In this document: positions 1 through 11,049 of the stretch, in pieces
How positions within the stretch are numbered: the stretch's first letter is position 1
How the letters are laid out: each line of letters starts with the position of its first letter
Origin: Heliocidaris tuberculata
Taxonomy: Eukaryota; Echinodermata; Echinoidea; Camarodonta; Echinometridae
Length of the DNA: 64,000 nucleotides
Direction: 5' to 3'
NCBI GenBank assembly: GCA_025618425.1
Contig: CM046849.1
Span: 29,569,821-29,633,820, forward strand
The notes under the pieces: model-generated
Told to the model about the DNA's origin: nothing
Databases searched by the model: none
Seen by the model: only the letters and a program-made list of their open reading frames with translations
Made by a program: the position numbers and the translations under genes

Positions 1-49
<49 letters not shown>
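1..49 (+). repeat. CT microsatellite at window edge
   Basis: At least 24 CT units; the array runs off the left edge. Confidence 0.92.
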
Positions 50-53
<4 letters not shown>

Positions 54-215
54 ACCAGGAACATTTTCACTCCATCCGCCGTCTTTTTCTACATTACCCT
101 AATGTTCACTTTCTCAATTTTCTGAAAATCCTTTTCGGATAATGTGACAATATAGAGTTTTAAGAAAATTCAATCGTACTGCCCCCAAATAATATTCTAG
201 TTATGCCCCTTCGAT

Positions 216-355
216 TAGGGGCAGACTGGCCATTGGGAGTTTGGAGAGTTTTTCCAACGGGCCGGTCATGCAAAAAAAGGGCTGTTCTAAACAAAAAGGG
301 CCCGTCGCTCCGAAATTCCCACTCGAATTTTAGTCCCAGCGTAGCTTGCCCCCTG
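216..355. mobile_element. hAT-like MITE, 140 bp
   Basis: Left end TAGGGGCAGACTGGCC; right end, reversed, CAGGGGGCAAGC. Flanking octamers are CCTTCGAT (208-215) and CCTTTGAT (356-363), a 7-of-8 match, the target-duplication length of hAT elements. Confidence 0.6.
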
Positions 356-440
356 CCTTTGATCTTTCGTACTAATTGGAAGAGTCATAATATTCCACCT
401 TTCATCAGGGGTTTATCGTTGTTTGAATCATCATTACTGC

Positions 441-629
441 TTAGTTTGCAGGCACAAACCCTTTTAAGTCGTAAGAGGTAACATAGTGTCTGAACTATAA
501 AACTATGAGGACTACACGGCCTACTCCACTACATATGCCCTGTACTTTAGCTGCCCCAGACAACACAGAGACTGACAAAGTTAGGCTAGGCTCAAGGCTT
601 AGTGAAATATAGTCTGTGTCTGCAGACTA
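441..629. mobile_element. hAT-like MITE, TAGTTTGC family, copy 1
   Basis: Terminal repeats TTAGTTTGCAGGCACA and, reversed, TAGTCTGCAGACACAGACTA. The octamer ATTACTGC flanks both sides (433-440, 630-637). A related full copy is at 50450-50626 and a partial one at 9165-9290. Confidence 0.75.
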
Positions 630-700
630 ATTACTGCCTGTGAGATCATTCACAAACCGGGATGATTATCATCAAACAGATCTATAGAGTCAGATCACTG

Positions 701-846
701 GGACCGTTGCACAAAACTTGCGTTTAATCGCAACTCTTAAAAATCAAACGCAAGTCCTTAATGCGCACTTCTGATTGGCTGAAAATAAAGTTGCGTTTGA
801 TTTTCCTGAGTTGCGTTCAAACGCAAGTTTTGTGCAACGGGCCCCT
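701..846. mobile_element. Hairpin MITE (GTTTCATAAAACTTG-type), copy M1
   Basis: A nearly perfect palindrome: GTTGCACAAAACTTGCG on the left, with its complement at 816-838. An ATTGGCTG (CCAAT) word lies in the loop. GATCACTG flanks both sides (693-700, 847-854). Confidence 0.7.
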
Positions 847-1015
847 GATCACTGGGAGACGTTAGAAGAGAGTCAGAAATGATTCAGGGATTTCAAGATA
901 TCTTATTAAATCGGACGGTTAGAGTCGGAGACATCATGCAAAGGCGTTTAACACATACCCGTACACTCTGTAATAATTATGAAAAAGAGGGTTAGATGGT
1001 AAGGCAGTGTAAACT

Positions 1016-1237
1016 CTGGCTCACACGAAGCGTCATTTCGTTTGCGTCAATACCTGCGCTAATCGAGCCTGTGAAGGCAATTAGCCCATGCGCCATTTGT
1101 TAAAAGTATTGTTTACACTGTTGCAATAACTTTTTAAAAACGATAATCATTCTTTCATTACGCGCCAAAGACAGAACAGTCAAGTTACTGACGCAGCCCT
1201 TACGTCAGCAAATGACGCCTCATGTGAGAAGGGCTTT
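1016..1237. mobile_element. Inverted-repeat MITE, about 220 bp
   Basis: Left CTCACACGAAGCGTCATTT pairs with right AAATGACGCCTCATGTGAG with a few mismatches. No coding. Target duplication not resolved. Confidence 0.5.
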
Positions 1238-2285
1238 AGGCTTCATATCACTGCGTCGCAACAAACGTGAATATTGAAAAGGGGGGGGGGGGGGGAATAA
1301 GGGTTCGTTGGCAAAAAGAAGACAAAAAGAAATGAGGTAGGGGTCCTGTCAGCCATGAATTTAACTAGCATTTTCCGGTTGAAATTAAAAAAAAAAAAAT
1401 CATTCAATAATGTTCAAATCATCAGATAGAAAACTAAATACAAATCAAATTAATTAAGAGATAATGTACTTGATGTCTTAATTCTCTTTACAGGTAAGCC
1501 TCATCATCAATTAAACAGTAATCTTCCAATGGGCCCAAGTTGGCATCTTTGCGTAGACATTCGTTCTAATATTATTCACGAAATGGAAATGACGAAGTGG
1601 GGCTCACAGAGAGAAAAAAAGACTAACTACAATAGAGCTAGTGACTAAGGCGAAGGAAGAAGATAGCAAAGTAAAAATGGCGACAACAACAAACTAAATT
1701 CGACAAGTATTTGATGAGATGATATGATGATTATGAATGATACGTTACCTTTAATCAAATTGACCTAGTTTAGCGAGCATCTCTGGAACGAGTCAGCTTT
1801 CATCCGTCGAACGTCATACACTCGCCTTAGAACTTTTTGAACTTAGTAAACAGCCGTTTTTGTGGTTTCTTTTAGGGGAAAGGTTGGATGTATGAGTTTG
1901 CATTGCTTACTACATTTTTGTATTGCTTGTCCATTTCGAGTAAAACATTATCTGTGAAGCTCATGATACATTTGTTTTCGATCAGATCATTTAAAGAGGA
2001 TTTAAAGTGCAAACATCTTTTTAAAAAGCTTTAATGAGAAGAAGCTTCGTCAGATTTCTGTGATTTAGATTGATAAATAGCAAGATACTCATAATTTGAC
2101 TCTGGGATAAGTTTATCGTTATAAAATGGAATATCAAACAAGAAAGAGGTGACAAATGATTAAGGTACCCACATTGTAATCTTAATCATTAACATTCAGA
2201 TTCAGATTCATATTCAAAATACAGTCATTTCCTTCTCATAATCAAATACAAAATAAAATGTATATTCACACACACACAAAAAAAA

Positions 2286-2352
2286 AAAAACACAAAACAA
2301 AACAAAACAAAACAAAACAAAACAAAACAAAACAAAACAAAACAAAACAAAA
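2286..2352 (+). repeat. AAAAC pentanucleotide microsatellite
   Basis: About 13 tandem AAAAC units follow a CA/A tract. A reverse-strand frame through it (poly-Phe/Cys) is an artefact. Confidence 0.9.
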
Positions 2353-2460
2353 AACCATGATGGAAGGAGGTGAGGGTCCCAGGAAGCACATAGCTTGTGG
2401 TGGGGTCGCCTTTACAATACAAGCTTTCCTTGTTTAAGAAACTCATGCCTGATCTTTAAA

Positions 2461-3052
2461 TTAAAGGGAAATCCTACCTTAGTAGCAAGTTGCTCTGAAA
2501 GAAAGAGGAAAAATCAGAGAAGCAGTTTGGTGAAAGTTTGAACGAAATCGGACAAGCAATAAGAAAGTTATGAATTTTTGAAAGTTGTAATCACTATGCA
2601 TATGGGAATTTCAAATTGGCCGAATAATTATGTCACTGTGATGTATCTGTGGACAACTCCCCCATTCGCTCTACAACACAAAATGACTAAAATGTCACTT
2701 TTTTCCAAAATGCATTACTCATTAGGATTTTTTCGTTCATGAGGACCTATAACAATATGGTATCTCCAATATATTTTGATTACTGCCCCGAGGGTAAAAG
2801 CGCCTCGAAGAAAACCGCAAATTAGTGATATTTTTGTGTACGACAAATGGGAGAGTTGTCCACAGAAATGTCACAATTGACTCACCAAATTGCCAATTTG
2901 AGATTCGCATAGATGTAGTGGTCTCATTTTTCAAACATCCATAACTTTCTTAGTCCTTGTCCGATTTCTTTCAAACTTTCACCATCCTGTTTTTCTTATT
3001 TTTCTGCTTTCACACAAATCATCTTACTACCAAGGTTGGATTGCCCTTTAAA
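2461..3052. mobile_element. Long-arm foldback MITE, copy L1
   Basis: Left TTAAAGGGAAATCC and right GGATTGCCCTTTAA are terminal complements. Arms of about 150 bp or more pair through words such as AAGAAAGTTATGAATTTTTG and CATAACTTTCTTAG, and GTGGACAACTCCCCCATT with its complement. Related copies are at 20.6 and 51.8 kb. Confidence 0.7.
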
Positions 3053-3129
3053 CTAGATTTCGAGTAAACAAGTTTTTGATCCAAGAGATGAACATTATAT
3101 TCTTTTCATTGTGACTTATTGCCATTCCT

Positions 3130-3545
3130 TTAACCCTTTCAAGACAATTGACCACATTTTGTGGTTTGGCTCAATAACATTTGATTCAGAGCTCTAAAAA
3201 ATATACCAGATGCATGAGTAGAAAGAGCAAAAATTTCTGCACATCCTATGTCCACTTTTGTTGCATGACCAAATTGCGTTTGATGCCAGGAATTTTAAAA
3301 ACAAGAATAAGCTTTAAAATCCTTAAATTGGCAACACATTGAGAGGTTCAAAATCATTGTTATTTGTCAAAATTGGCAACTTTTTCAACTTTTCGATAAT
3401 GGTTTTAAGAATGTATGTTGTTTTCAAAGGCATTACATTTTATTAGAACCATGTAGCACTACGAGAAAAATATTATTGTTGCCAATTTGAAGAACAAAAT
3501 GTGATCAATTTTGCCCTTAAATAATTCCTGTCCTGAAAGGGTTAA
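3130..3545 (+). mobile_element. piggyBac-like MITE, copy A
   Basis: 416 bp including TTAA at both ends. Ends are CCCTTTCAAGACAATTG and, reversed, CCCTTTCAGGACAGGAATT. It has an internal palindrome CCACATTTTGTGG next to the left end. No coding. Five copies occur in the window. Confidence 0.88.
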
Positions 3546-3697
3546 TTTGCCCTAAACTTATATCGCGACATCTTCAACTCATTGCCCGCCCTTCATCTTC
3601 TTCATTATTCTTCGCTTCCAATATCTCTCGTTCTTTTTTCATATGTTTTCATCCTGATTGCAATTATTTCCACATCGTTATCTTTTTCAAAATTGTT

Positions 3698-4113
3698 TTA
3701 ACCCTTTCAGGACAGGAATTATTTAAGGGCTAAATTGATCACATTTTGTTCTTCAAATTGGCAACAATTATATTTTTCTTTTCATGCTACGTGGTTCTAA
3801 TAAATTGTAATGTATTTGAAAACAGTATACATGGTTACCAATATTTTTGAAAAGTTGAAAAAATTGCCAATTTTGTTAAAAAACAATGATTTTAAACCTC
3901 ACAATGTGTTGCCAATTTAAGGATTTTAAAGCTTGTTCTCCTTTTTTAAATTCCTGACATCAAATGCAATATGGTCATGCAACAAAAATGGACATAGTGT
4001 GTGCAGAATTTTTCTCTCTTTCTACTAATGCATCTGGTATATTTTTTAGAGCTCTGAATAAAAAATTATTGAGCCAAACCACAAAATGTGGTCAATTGTC
4101 TTGAAAGGGTTAA
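3698..4113 (-). mobile_element. piggyBac-like MITE, copy B, inverted to A
   Basis: 416 bp with TTAA at both ends, opposite orientation to copy A and 152 bp from it. Its right end lies about 390 bp before the lectin start codon. Confidence 0.88.
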
Positions 4114-4503
4114 AGCAGACTTGACTTCTCATTTGGTCCTGCCGTACCCAAGAGACATACCTACCCGTTTCGTATAAGGGGTGAAGGGAAGTAATATAGC
4201 TATTAAAACGCCTGTCATTTGAGGCTAACCCTAGCCTGAACGCATCCTTGCAAAAACCGGTGCAAGAGGAAAAACTTGGCAACTTTCAACAGCTAGGAGC
4301 TCGATTTATCCCAACCCTCCAAGGGAGAGCCTAGTTTAGATCCACAACCTCTCACACTGGATTTCGGATTTAACACATCAAGCCATTACTCTGCGAGTGA
4401 CATATTTCATTTGGACTCGACTCATTTTTACCCCAAAAAGCGGACTAGATCATAACGACAAATCAACTACAATAGGACGCGCTTTTTGCTCTTTCTCGTC
4501 ATC

Positions 4504-4762
4504 ATGGAGCTCAAGATTTTCATCTTTTCGTTGTGTTTGGTGCTTGTGAGAGGACAATGGAGGCAGAGGCCGCAGACTGGACCAGGTATCCCAGGAGGTC
4601 CAAGAGGGCCAGTAACTCCAAATCGCCCTGTAGGTCCAAATCGCCCTGTAGGTCCAAATCGCCCTGTAGGTCCAGTAGCCCCGTTCAACCCGTACGCCCC
4701 TCCTGTTCAACCAAGTACTACATGCTGTGAAAGAAACAGATATGGAGGACACACGGGGACCA
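4504..4762 (+). CDS. Fibrinogen-related (ficolin-like) secreted protein, exon 1 of 4
   Basis: First coding exon of a 308-residue protein (coding exons 4504-4762, 11050-11198, 11597-11864, 14051-14301; 927 coding bases, all junctions in frame). The product is probably a secreted pattern-recognition lectin acting outside the cell, as known for ficolins and other FReD proteins; the ligand cannot be read from sequence. I start at ATG 4504 because it opens directly into a signal peptide (hydrophobic residues 5-15, likely cleaved near Gly17); the frame upstream has only a TTG. Residues 27-66 form a stalk with proline at every third position, including three exact hexapeptide repeats PNRPVG. A Cys pair at 74-75 could link subunits. 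The exon ends at donor GTAAGT (4763), phase 1. TATAAG at 4173-4178 is a weak promoter candidate, and a piggyBac-like MITE ends 390 bp upstream. Confidence 0.9.
4621..4674 (+). repeat. Three exact 18-bp tandem repeats in the lectin stalk
   Basis: The 18-bp unit beginning aatcgccctg is repeated three times without a mismatch, at 4621, 4639 and 4657. In frame it encodes PNRPVG. Identity at synonymous sites points to recent expansion or ongoing homogenisation. Copy number may vary between alleles. Confidence 0.95.
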
Positions 4763-4879
4763 GTAAGTAGTTATTACCTCTATCTTGCTTTACAAATTTC
4801 CCTCTCATGTTTTATTTTATCACATATTTATTTTATCATTATTATTATTTTCTTTTTTAAATTTTTAATTTTTATTATT

Positions 4880-5060
4880 ATTATTTTTTTTGGGGGGGGG
4901 GAAGGGGGTAAGAAAAAACATGCAGGGCGTATAAGTGACATTGGTTTTGCAGAAAATATCAATGGAGTGGGGTTGTTGCCTCCTCCACCCCATTGGGGTG
5001 GGAGGCTATTGATAGATCCCGATATTTGGGCAACCATCACTTCATAATTCGGGTATCGAG
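4880..5060. repeat. Poly-G tract followed by GGGCAACCATCA repeat
   Basis: T/G homopolymers, then a 25-bp palindrome (4981-5005, CCTCC...GGAGG) and ATATTTGGGCAACCATCA. The last word recurs at about 8335-8355 and 35290-35310, marking a dispersed repeat family. Confidence 0.5.
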
Positions 5061-5803
5061 GTGGTCTTCTTAAAAGAACCATAACTTGATAACATTTTCC
5101 ATGTTGTCATAATATCGAATAATATCGGAACATTAAAGATGAAAAATTGATGAATAGTGCCCCCTCCAGAGGCTTCTAAACTTGAAAGAGAAACAGTCGA
5201 CTACTGCTCGCTTGTTTTGTTCGCTTGAAATTTCATATTCTGACAAGAGACAATAGCAGCCCCCCTCCCCCCTCCCCCGGTGAAATTCTTTTAAAGCCTC
5301 CTTCCATGATTATTTTGGGATTGTATACGTGCATCATAATTGGTAAATTTTCGATTTATGTATTTACCCCGCCATTCTGAACATCATTGGGTCTGCACCC
5401 TGGCAACAAAGTTATCAAAGTATACAGCTCCTGAAAGAAGAGGGTTTTTATTTCCTAGTTAAAAGGGCACCAGACATCTGGAATCTATTTCTGGCTACGC
5501 CTTCGACGTGCTCCCTTCTATCCTTCCCCTAAAACCGGACAGCTCCTAATATCGGATGAACAGATGAATGTGGATTGATCTCCCCAGAGAGGGATGGGTG
5601 GGGTCCGATAGACGTCTAAAAGCAAGAATGATAACCACTCAGCATGCTCAGGAAAGGGTTTGGCATTTCTTTTTTTCAGAAAATGAGACTATGCAGGAAG
5701 TGAAGTGTGGAAACCGAAACGATGGTGTGTGTACATAATATTGGGATTTTTCATGGTCAGGCATGAAGATGTAATCAGTATGATGATTTATCTACTCGGG
5801 AAT

Positions 5804-6218
5804 TTAACCCTTTCGAGACAATTGACCACATTTTGTGGTTTGGCTCAATAACTTTTGATTCAGATCTCTAAAAAATATACCAGATACATGAGTAGAAAGA
5901 GCAAAAATTTCTGCAAAAACTATGTCCATTTTTGTTGGATGACCATATTCTGTTAGATGCTAAGAATTTTTAAAAAGAGAATAATCTTTGAAATCCTTAA
6001 ATTGGCAACACAATGAGAGGTTCAAAATCATCGTTTTTATTAAAATTGGCAATTTTTTAAAACTCTTTGACAGAGTTTGTAACCATGTATATTAATTAAA
6101 AAGATTTTACACCTTATTAGCACCTTGTAGCACTAAAAGAAAATAAAATTGTTGCCAATTTGAAGAACAAAATATGATCAATTTAGCCCATAAATAATCC
6201 CTGTCCTGAAAGGGTTAA
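5804..6218 (+). mobile_element. piggyBac-like MITE, copy C
   Basis: 415 bp with TTAA flanks, inside intron 1 of the fibrinogen-related gene. Same orientation as copy A. Confidence 0.88.
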
Positions 6219-6387
6219 AGATGTTTAAAAGAGATGGTTGAGTTCTGGGAAAAGGTGAGAAATAATTTGTGAGGTTTCTCATTTTTGTATATCAATATGG
6301 AAGAACAACGGTGAAATGTCTCCTGATAAGGACTGCTCTTCAAATGACCTCATAGTCGAAATATGACGAGAAATGTAGCTAAATTGT

Positions 6388-6612
6388 TCATGCCACATGA
6401 CTTGTGAGTGCAGTCCCATGCATGTGCGGCGATTTCTTGCCATGACCGGGAAGGGGGGGGGGGGGGGGGACGCAACCAGCCTTAACTATTGTTTGCTGTA
6501 CAATCTTGAAAATTTCTGGGGGGGGGGGTGGGCGCGTCCCCCCGTCCCTGGATCCGTATGCAGTGCATGTGCTTTTCAGCAAGATTGGATCAATTTCTCA
6601 TCATTTCGGTGA
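6388..6612. repeat. G-rich repeat debris
   Basis: Two long G runs (near 6452-6469 and 6520-6530) and an end reading GTCCCTGGATCC, similar to hAT-type CAGGGACG ends. Element boundaries are not resolved. Confidence 0.35.
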
Positions 6613-6910
6613 TTACAAAAACCTCCCAGTATACACCAATTCTTATGTAGATGTGATCAACCTTTCCTACTTGTTTTGAAACCGTTTCTTTCATGATGTA
6701 ATCGCATGACCTTAACTCAACTTTATCTTCAGCATTTGAAAATACATGTCATAAAATCAGTCCAAAATGTGATGAGATGCAAGAGCATGCGTGGCTCTAT
6801 GGAGTGGTATGGAATGTCGTTGAAATTACTCATATCACATTGTTATGTACAATACATGATGTATATGTCTATGATTTTACAGTTATTCGTAGTGCGGTAC
6901 GAATAGACTT

Positions 6911-7062
6911 CTGGGCCCTGTTTCATAAAACTTATCATCAATAACAACTGCCCCATTTCTATGACAGATTTGCTCTCAGCCAATCAGATTCAAGGATTTC
7001 AGTAGCTTATAACAATTATTGCAACTTGTTATTGATAACAAGTTTTTTTAAAAAGGGGTCCT
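6911..7062. mobile_element. Hairpin MITE, copy M2
   Basis: Ends with CCTGTTTCATAAAACTTATC; arms carry TTATCAATAACAA and its complement. The loop carries CCAATCAGATTCAAGG and TTTCAGTAGCTTATAAC, shared with the copies near 24.0, 51.4 and 59.3 kb. Confidence 0.75.
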
Positions 7063-9164
7063 TATCATTCTAAATAGAAATTAAATATTACTAAACATTG
7101 ATTATTGTTCTTAAGACTTCCAGATTTGTTTTCTTCTTCTTTATTCTAAGCCGACTATGTCAAAGTGTTAAACTTTACCTTTGATACAATAACTATTTTG
7201 CATGGGGGACGGGGTGAAAGGTAGCTTTCATTCTTTTAAAGTAATGTTGGGTTCATTTTTCCGTGTTTAATATATTTTGGTTGTCAAGCCTTTACATATC
7301 TCCATTCAAATTGTGCGTTTTGCAAAACTTGAATAGAGATGTATGTAAGACTGTTTGTTGCAGACGTTAATGTGTTTACCCGCCTTTTTCCTGTGCTCAG
7401 TCAAATGCAATGTAGTATTTTGAAAGTCAACAAGTCTGGCATGCTCTTTCCGAATCTAGTATACGAATTAAATGTCTGAGGCTGCTCGGCTAATGCCAAA
7501 GGATTATGTGAGTCATATAAGAATTACAAACAATTGCGAAAAATGTAAAATGTGTCTGGGTTCTTAATGACTGTTAAATTGGACTTGGGAATGAGAGGGA
7601 GCAGGAGGGTACCATCAAAACTGGGTATTTCTTTCAGGAAAGAAGGAAAAGTAAATCGCTACCCTTCAGTTCTTGTCATTATTGTAATATGTTTGTTATA
7701 TTTGTTTATTATTAATGATTTATAATATTTTTTAAAAGTAACAATCTGTTGCGACATTTCACTCAAAAAGTGTGTGCTGCTCAAGAGCATATATTTCCAA
7801 TTTTGACATAGAAACTATCTCGTTCCCTTAGAAGATAAATTATTATTTCGTTTTTTAAAACCATTTGTGAATTTCTTAGTAATTTTAAAACTTTGTAACT
7901 TTTTAACCTTCGTGTTTTGAATTTCTTTATTACATATTAAGTTTGTATTTGCATGATTTTTCGCCTTTTCGGACAACTTTTTCCATCCAGGAACTTTCAC
8001 ATTAGCGAAAAGAAAGTCTTATTTCTGATGGAGTTCACGAAGGAGATTCTGAACGCTCTAACCGGAAATGTAAATTTAGCGGGGTTCAAATGTCATCCAG
8101 GGCTTTCAGAATAGATAAGGAAGATATTCATCACCGCTAGACACGACTTGTCTAAAAATGGAAAAGAAAAGATCATCTTTGCCAAAAAGATATTCCCTTT
8201 TGCATTATACCTTTTGATATAGAATGATTACATTTCACCATTATAGACATACGAGTACGAGGTTGTGTAGGGGGGGGGGGGCTCGCGGAAGGGGGTGGGG
8301 GCTGCAACTGACCCGAAAAATTTGAATCAGTTGTATATTTGGGCAACCATCATCTCATGATCGGACAGCAAATTTGTCTTTTTGTTATATGTACATGTAT
8401 ATCTCTGAATATATTTTAATGACGGATTTGCATCAAAAGGCTATAAATGGATGCAAAATGCAAGCAAATTTTGAAACTGGCGAGTTGATATTCAGGCCGA
8501 CAGGAATGTTCCATGTATACGTTTAGGATTATAAATGACAAGGCATGGCACATTAATCCCTTTAAAGAACAGAAGAAAGAAAAGCTTCTATGAGTAAGCA
8601 CGGAAGAAAGACATGCCTGTTAGCTGATCGGATACAAGAATAAAGTGATAAGAAATTGTTGCATTTAGGAGAGCTGAAAGATCGCGGAGAAACTGAGAAA
8701 AAGACCGCGGAAGTTTTGCGATGGAAGATAGCGTGTGGTTAAGGTGAATGGCATCCGAATGGACCTGAATGTCAAAAGGTCTTAGGTCCAAGTAAAGAGC
8801 TTCTGAGTAAAGTTACTTGTATGATGATTATACCTATCATCAATTAAATGATATTATCACCAGTACTGTAATTATGACATCATGAAACATAATAGCATTA
8901 TGCATTTCATGAATGTTATTAATATTTGTATGCGTCATTATGATTAAGGCAGTAAATAAAATGAAATAATGTGGGATACCAATAGTCCAGTGGTAGGCTT
9001 GTAGTACGAACACGGAGAAATATCTTGAGAGTTTAATATCTTGTGAAGACTTTATTTATCAGTTTTCGATACATAAGCACCTATCCTAGAGGTACAGCTC
9101 GTATATCGGTATATATTATTGCTACCCTCCCCTAACCTCCCCCTTTATCCTTGATATCTGTGTT

Positions 9165-9290
9165 ATTGCAGGCACAAAATCTTGTTGGTTGTAAGAAGGC
9201 GTAACAGAGGGTCTGAACTGTTAGGCTATGGATAGTGGACTGGAGTAGGCCCTGTACCGCTCATACAGTCAAAGACTGACAAAGTTCTGA
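9165..9290. mobile_element. hAT-like MITE, TAGTTTGC family, partial copy
   Basis: Shares TTGCAGGCACA, TGTAAG, GTCTGAACTGT and GACTGACAAAGTT with copies 1 and 3. The right terminal repeat is missing. Confidence 0.5.
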
Positions 9291-9616
9291 TGATGGTGAT
9301 TCACAGCATTTTTTCATATGCCGCCATATTTCTGTTTAAAATCATTCAAAGACTTAGTCCTCAAGGGAAACTAGTTTTTAAAATGTGTCCCCTTTCTAAA
9401 TAATCAAATATAATTTTCCTTGGTCTATTACATCCCACAGATCGTTGCGAATGGCCGTTAAGACCGTTTGTCAGCCCAATCTGAATTTAATGCTCTCAAG
9501 ATGTGAACACTCCGATATAAGTAATAATTAAAGCCATGTTTGGATTATCAACCCCCTTTGAGCGGCATTAGCAAGGAAGGAACTTAACAAAACTCGGAAC
9601 CATAGAAACTTAGCCC

Positions 9617-9663
9617 GTGAAGGCTTGAACCGGCCAACTCTCTCACTCAGCCACGCTGATGGA
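9617..9663 (-). mobile_element. tRNA-like SINE remnant
   Basis: The minus strand reads CGTGGCTGAGTGAGAGAG then CCGGTTCAAGCC: A- and B-box-like words with the anticodon region deleted. Too short to be a tRNA gene. Confidence 0.35.
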
Positions 9664-9994
9664 AGATGACTGCCTCGAGAATGGAAAGTGTTTATCATCT
9701 ACGATTTTATCGCATCTTTGATTTCCTTATCAACTGACCATCGCAACAAAATAATTTCTGAGTATAAAAATAGACGCTGATCACTCTTCTGTCTTAAATC
9801 AGACGGAATATCGGAAATGAATTCGTTGATTTCTCTTGTTCCATCCGTCAGCGTGGGGTAAAAAGATATCCGATCTATACTTGGCGACCCATTGGGCCAT
9901 GCCCTCTACACGGAGGACAGGTGTATTTATACTAGACAGGATACGGAAGGGAGCGTCTTGTATCCACGCGATGACAGAGTCTTGATGCAGACGA

Positions 9995-10031
9995 CACGGT
10001 GACTGATCGGTAGTAGACCGATCATACCGTG
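9995..10031 (+). repeat. Compact hairpin
   Basis: CACGGT then TGATCGGT, a five-base loop AGTAG, then ACCGATCA and ACCGTG. Two short bulges interrupt the stem. It lies in intron 1 of the lectin gene. Confidence 0.75.
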
Positions 10032-10344
10032 ACCGTGGGGAATTTATTGTTGATGAGTTGATAGGTCAAGGTCATCATCCATCTTGTCCTATATTTTCCT
10101 TCCTTCGTTTCTTTCTTGTCGTCATCGCTGTCGTCGTCGTCGACATCCTCATCTTCCCTTTCGCGTCATTTAGAATTAGCCCAAAGTTAGCGCGAAGGAA
10201 TCGGTGAGATTTATGGGATCCCCAAAGCGATCTTTCTTACCGATCGCTTTCATGACATTCCATACGATGGTGTTTCCTGAAATGATAAATTTAGTCAATA
10301 TTTGACTTTGACTGTGGGTAGATGAAAGGAATGTCCCATGAGCT

Positions 10345-10361
10345 CTCTTCCTCTCTCTCTC

Positions 10362-10392
<31 letters not shown>

Positions 10393-10399
10393 GTCTCTG

Positions 10400-10432
<33 letters not shown>

Positions 10433-10438
10433 TTCTCT
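10345..10438 (+). repeat. CT / CTCTGT microsatellite
   Basis: CT repeats flank an array of CTCTGT-type units. Two overlapping Arg/Glu-rich frames on the reverse strand are artefacts of it. Confidence 0.9.
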
Positions 10439-11049
10439 CCCCAATTTGTACACGGTGCGTGTATAATGATGTTTGGATAGGGGATGCATTACATTTATAC
10501 AATAGAGCTTATGACGATAGAGAAATTGATAAAAGTAGGGTGGGCATTCCGGGGGGGGGGGCGGGTGCGCAATGCTCCTGAGCAGCAGTCCCGGATGACG
10601 TAGACGCTCTTCAAATGGTGTACATTTTGTAGGGCTTTCAAACCGTACGTCTACCCTATGCTGGATGTGCCAGTGTAAAGTGACCCTTGGGAAAAGTATT
10701 AATTCTTGAGTCCCTGTTGTTTCCTGTGAAATGTAATAGGATGTACGGTACATGCTCTTGTAAAATTGATCTGCAGTCTGCTTCTATCACAAACCGTATT
10801 CCTAACTTCCACCCTGGACCCGGCTTACCCTAACACTAACCCTAAACCTAACCTGAAGCCCAATCACAACCCTCACCCCAACCCGATAATCATTTGAACA
10901 TTAAACCAGGTAAAGGCAGGAGCAAATGTTGCCGACATGGCCGAAGGTAAAGTAACTGTACAATTTTGGATTTTTTTTTGTTTTGTTAAATAAATACAAG
11001 AAACATAAATCCATTCACAAACGTTTCCACGACTCAATCTTTCTCGCAG

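Larger units (their letters stand above)
846..2460. other. Intergenic, no gene seen (besides listed repeats)
   Basis: AT-rich sequence with a G16 run near 1281-1296. No exon, RNA gene or further element is supported. Confidence 0.6.
4763..11049 (+). other. Intron 1 of the fibrinogen-related gene
   Basis: A 6.3-kb intron with GT at 4763 and AG at 11048-11049. It holds a poly-G tract with a palindrome near 4981-5005, piggyBac-like MITE C (5804-6218), G-rich repeat debris at 6388-6612, a hairpin MITE (6911-7062), a partial TAGTTTGC-type MITE (9165-9290), a tRNA-like SINE remnant near 9617-9663 (minus) and a strong hairpin at 9995-10031. It also holds a CTCTGT microsatellite (10345-10438) and degenerate CCTAA-rich sequence near 10830-10880. 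I see no exon-like coding in it. Confidence 0.8.

Noticed and set aside
203..481. 92-codon frame near the left edge
   Set aside because: It covers a hAT-like MITE with 8-bp duplication. No domain.
4467..4688. Antisense collagen-like frame as a real gene
   Set aside because: It lies opposite a well-supported signal-peptide exon with matching splice phase. The Gly period follows from the proline period.
4450..4752. 100-codon reverse frame over lectin exon 1
   Set aside because: Shadow of the stalk repeat.
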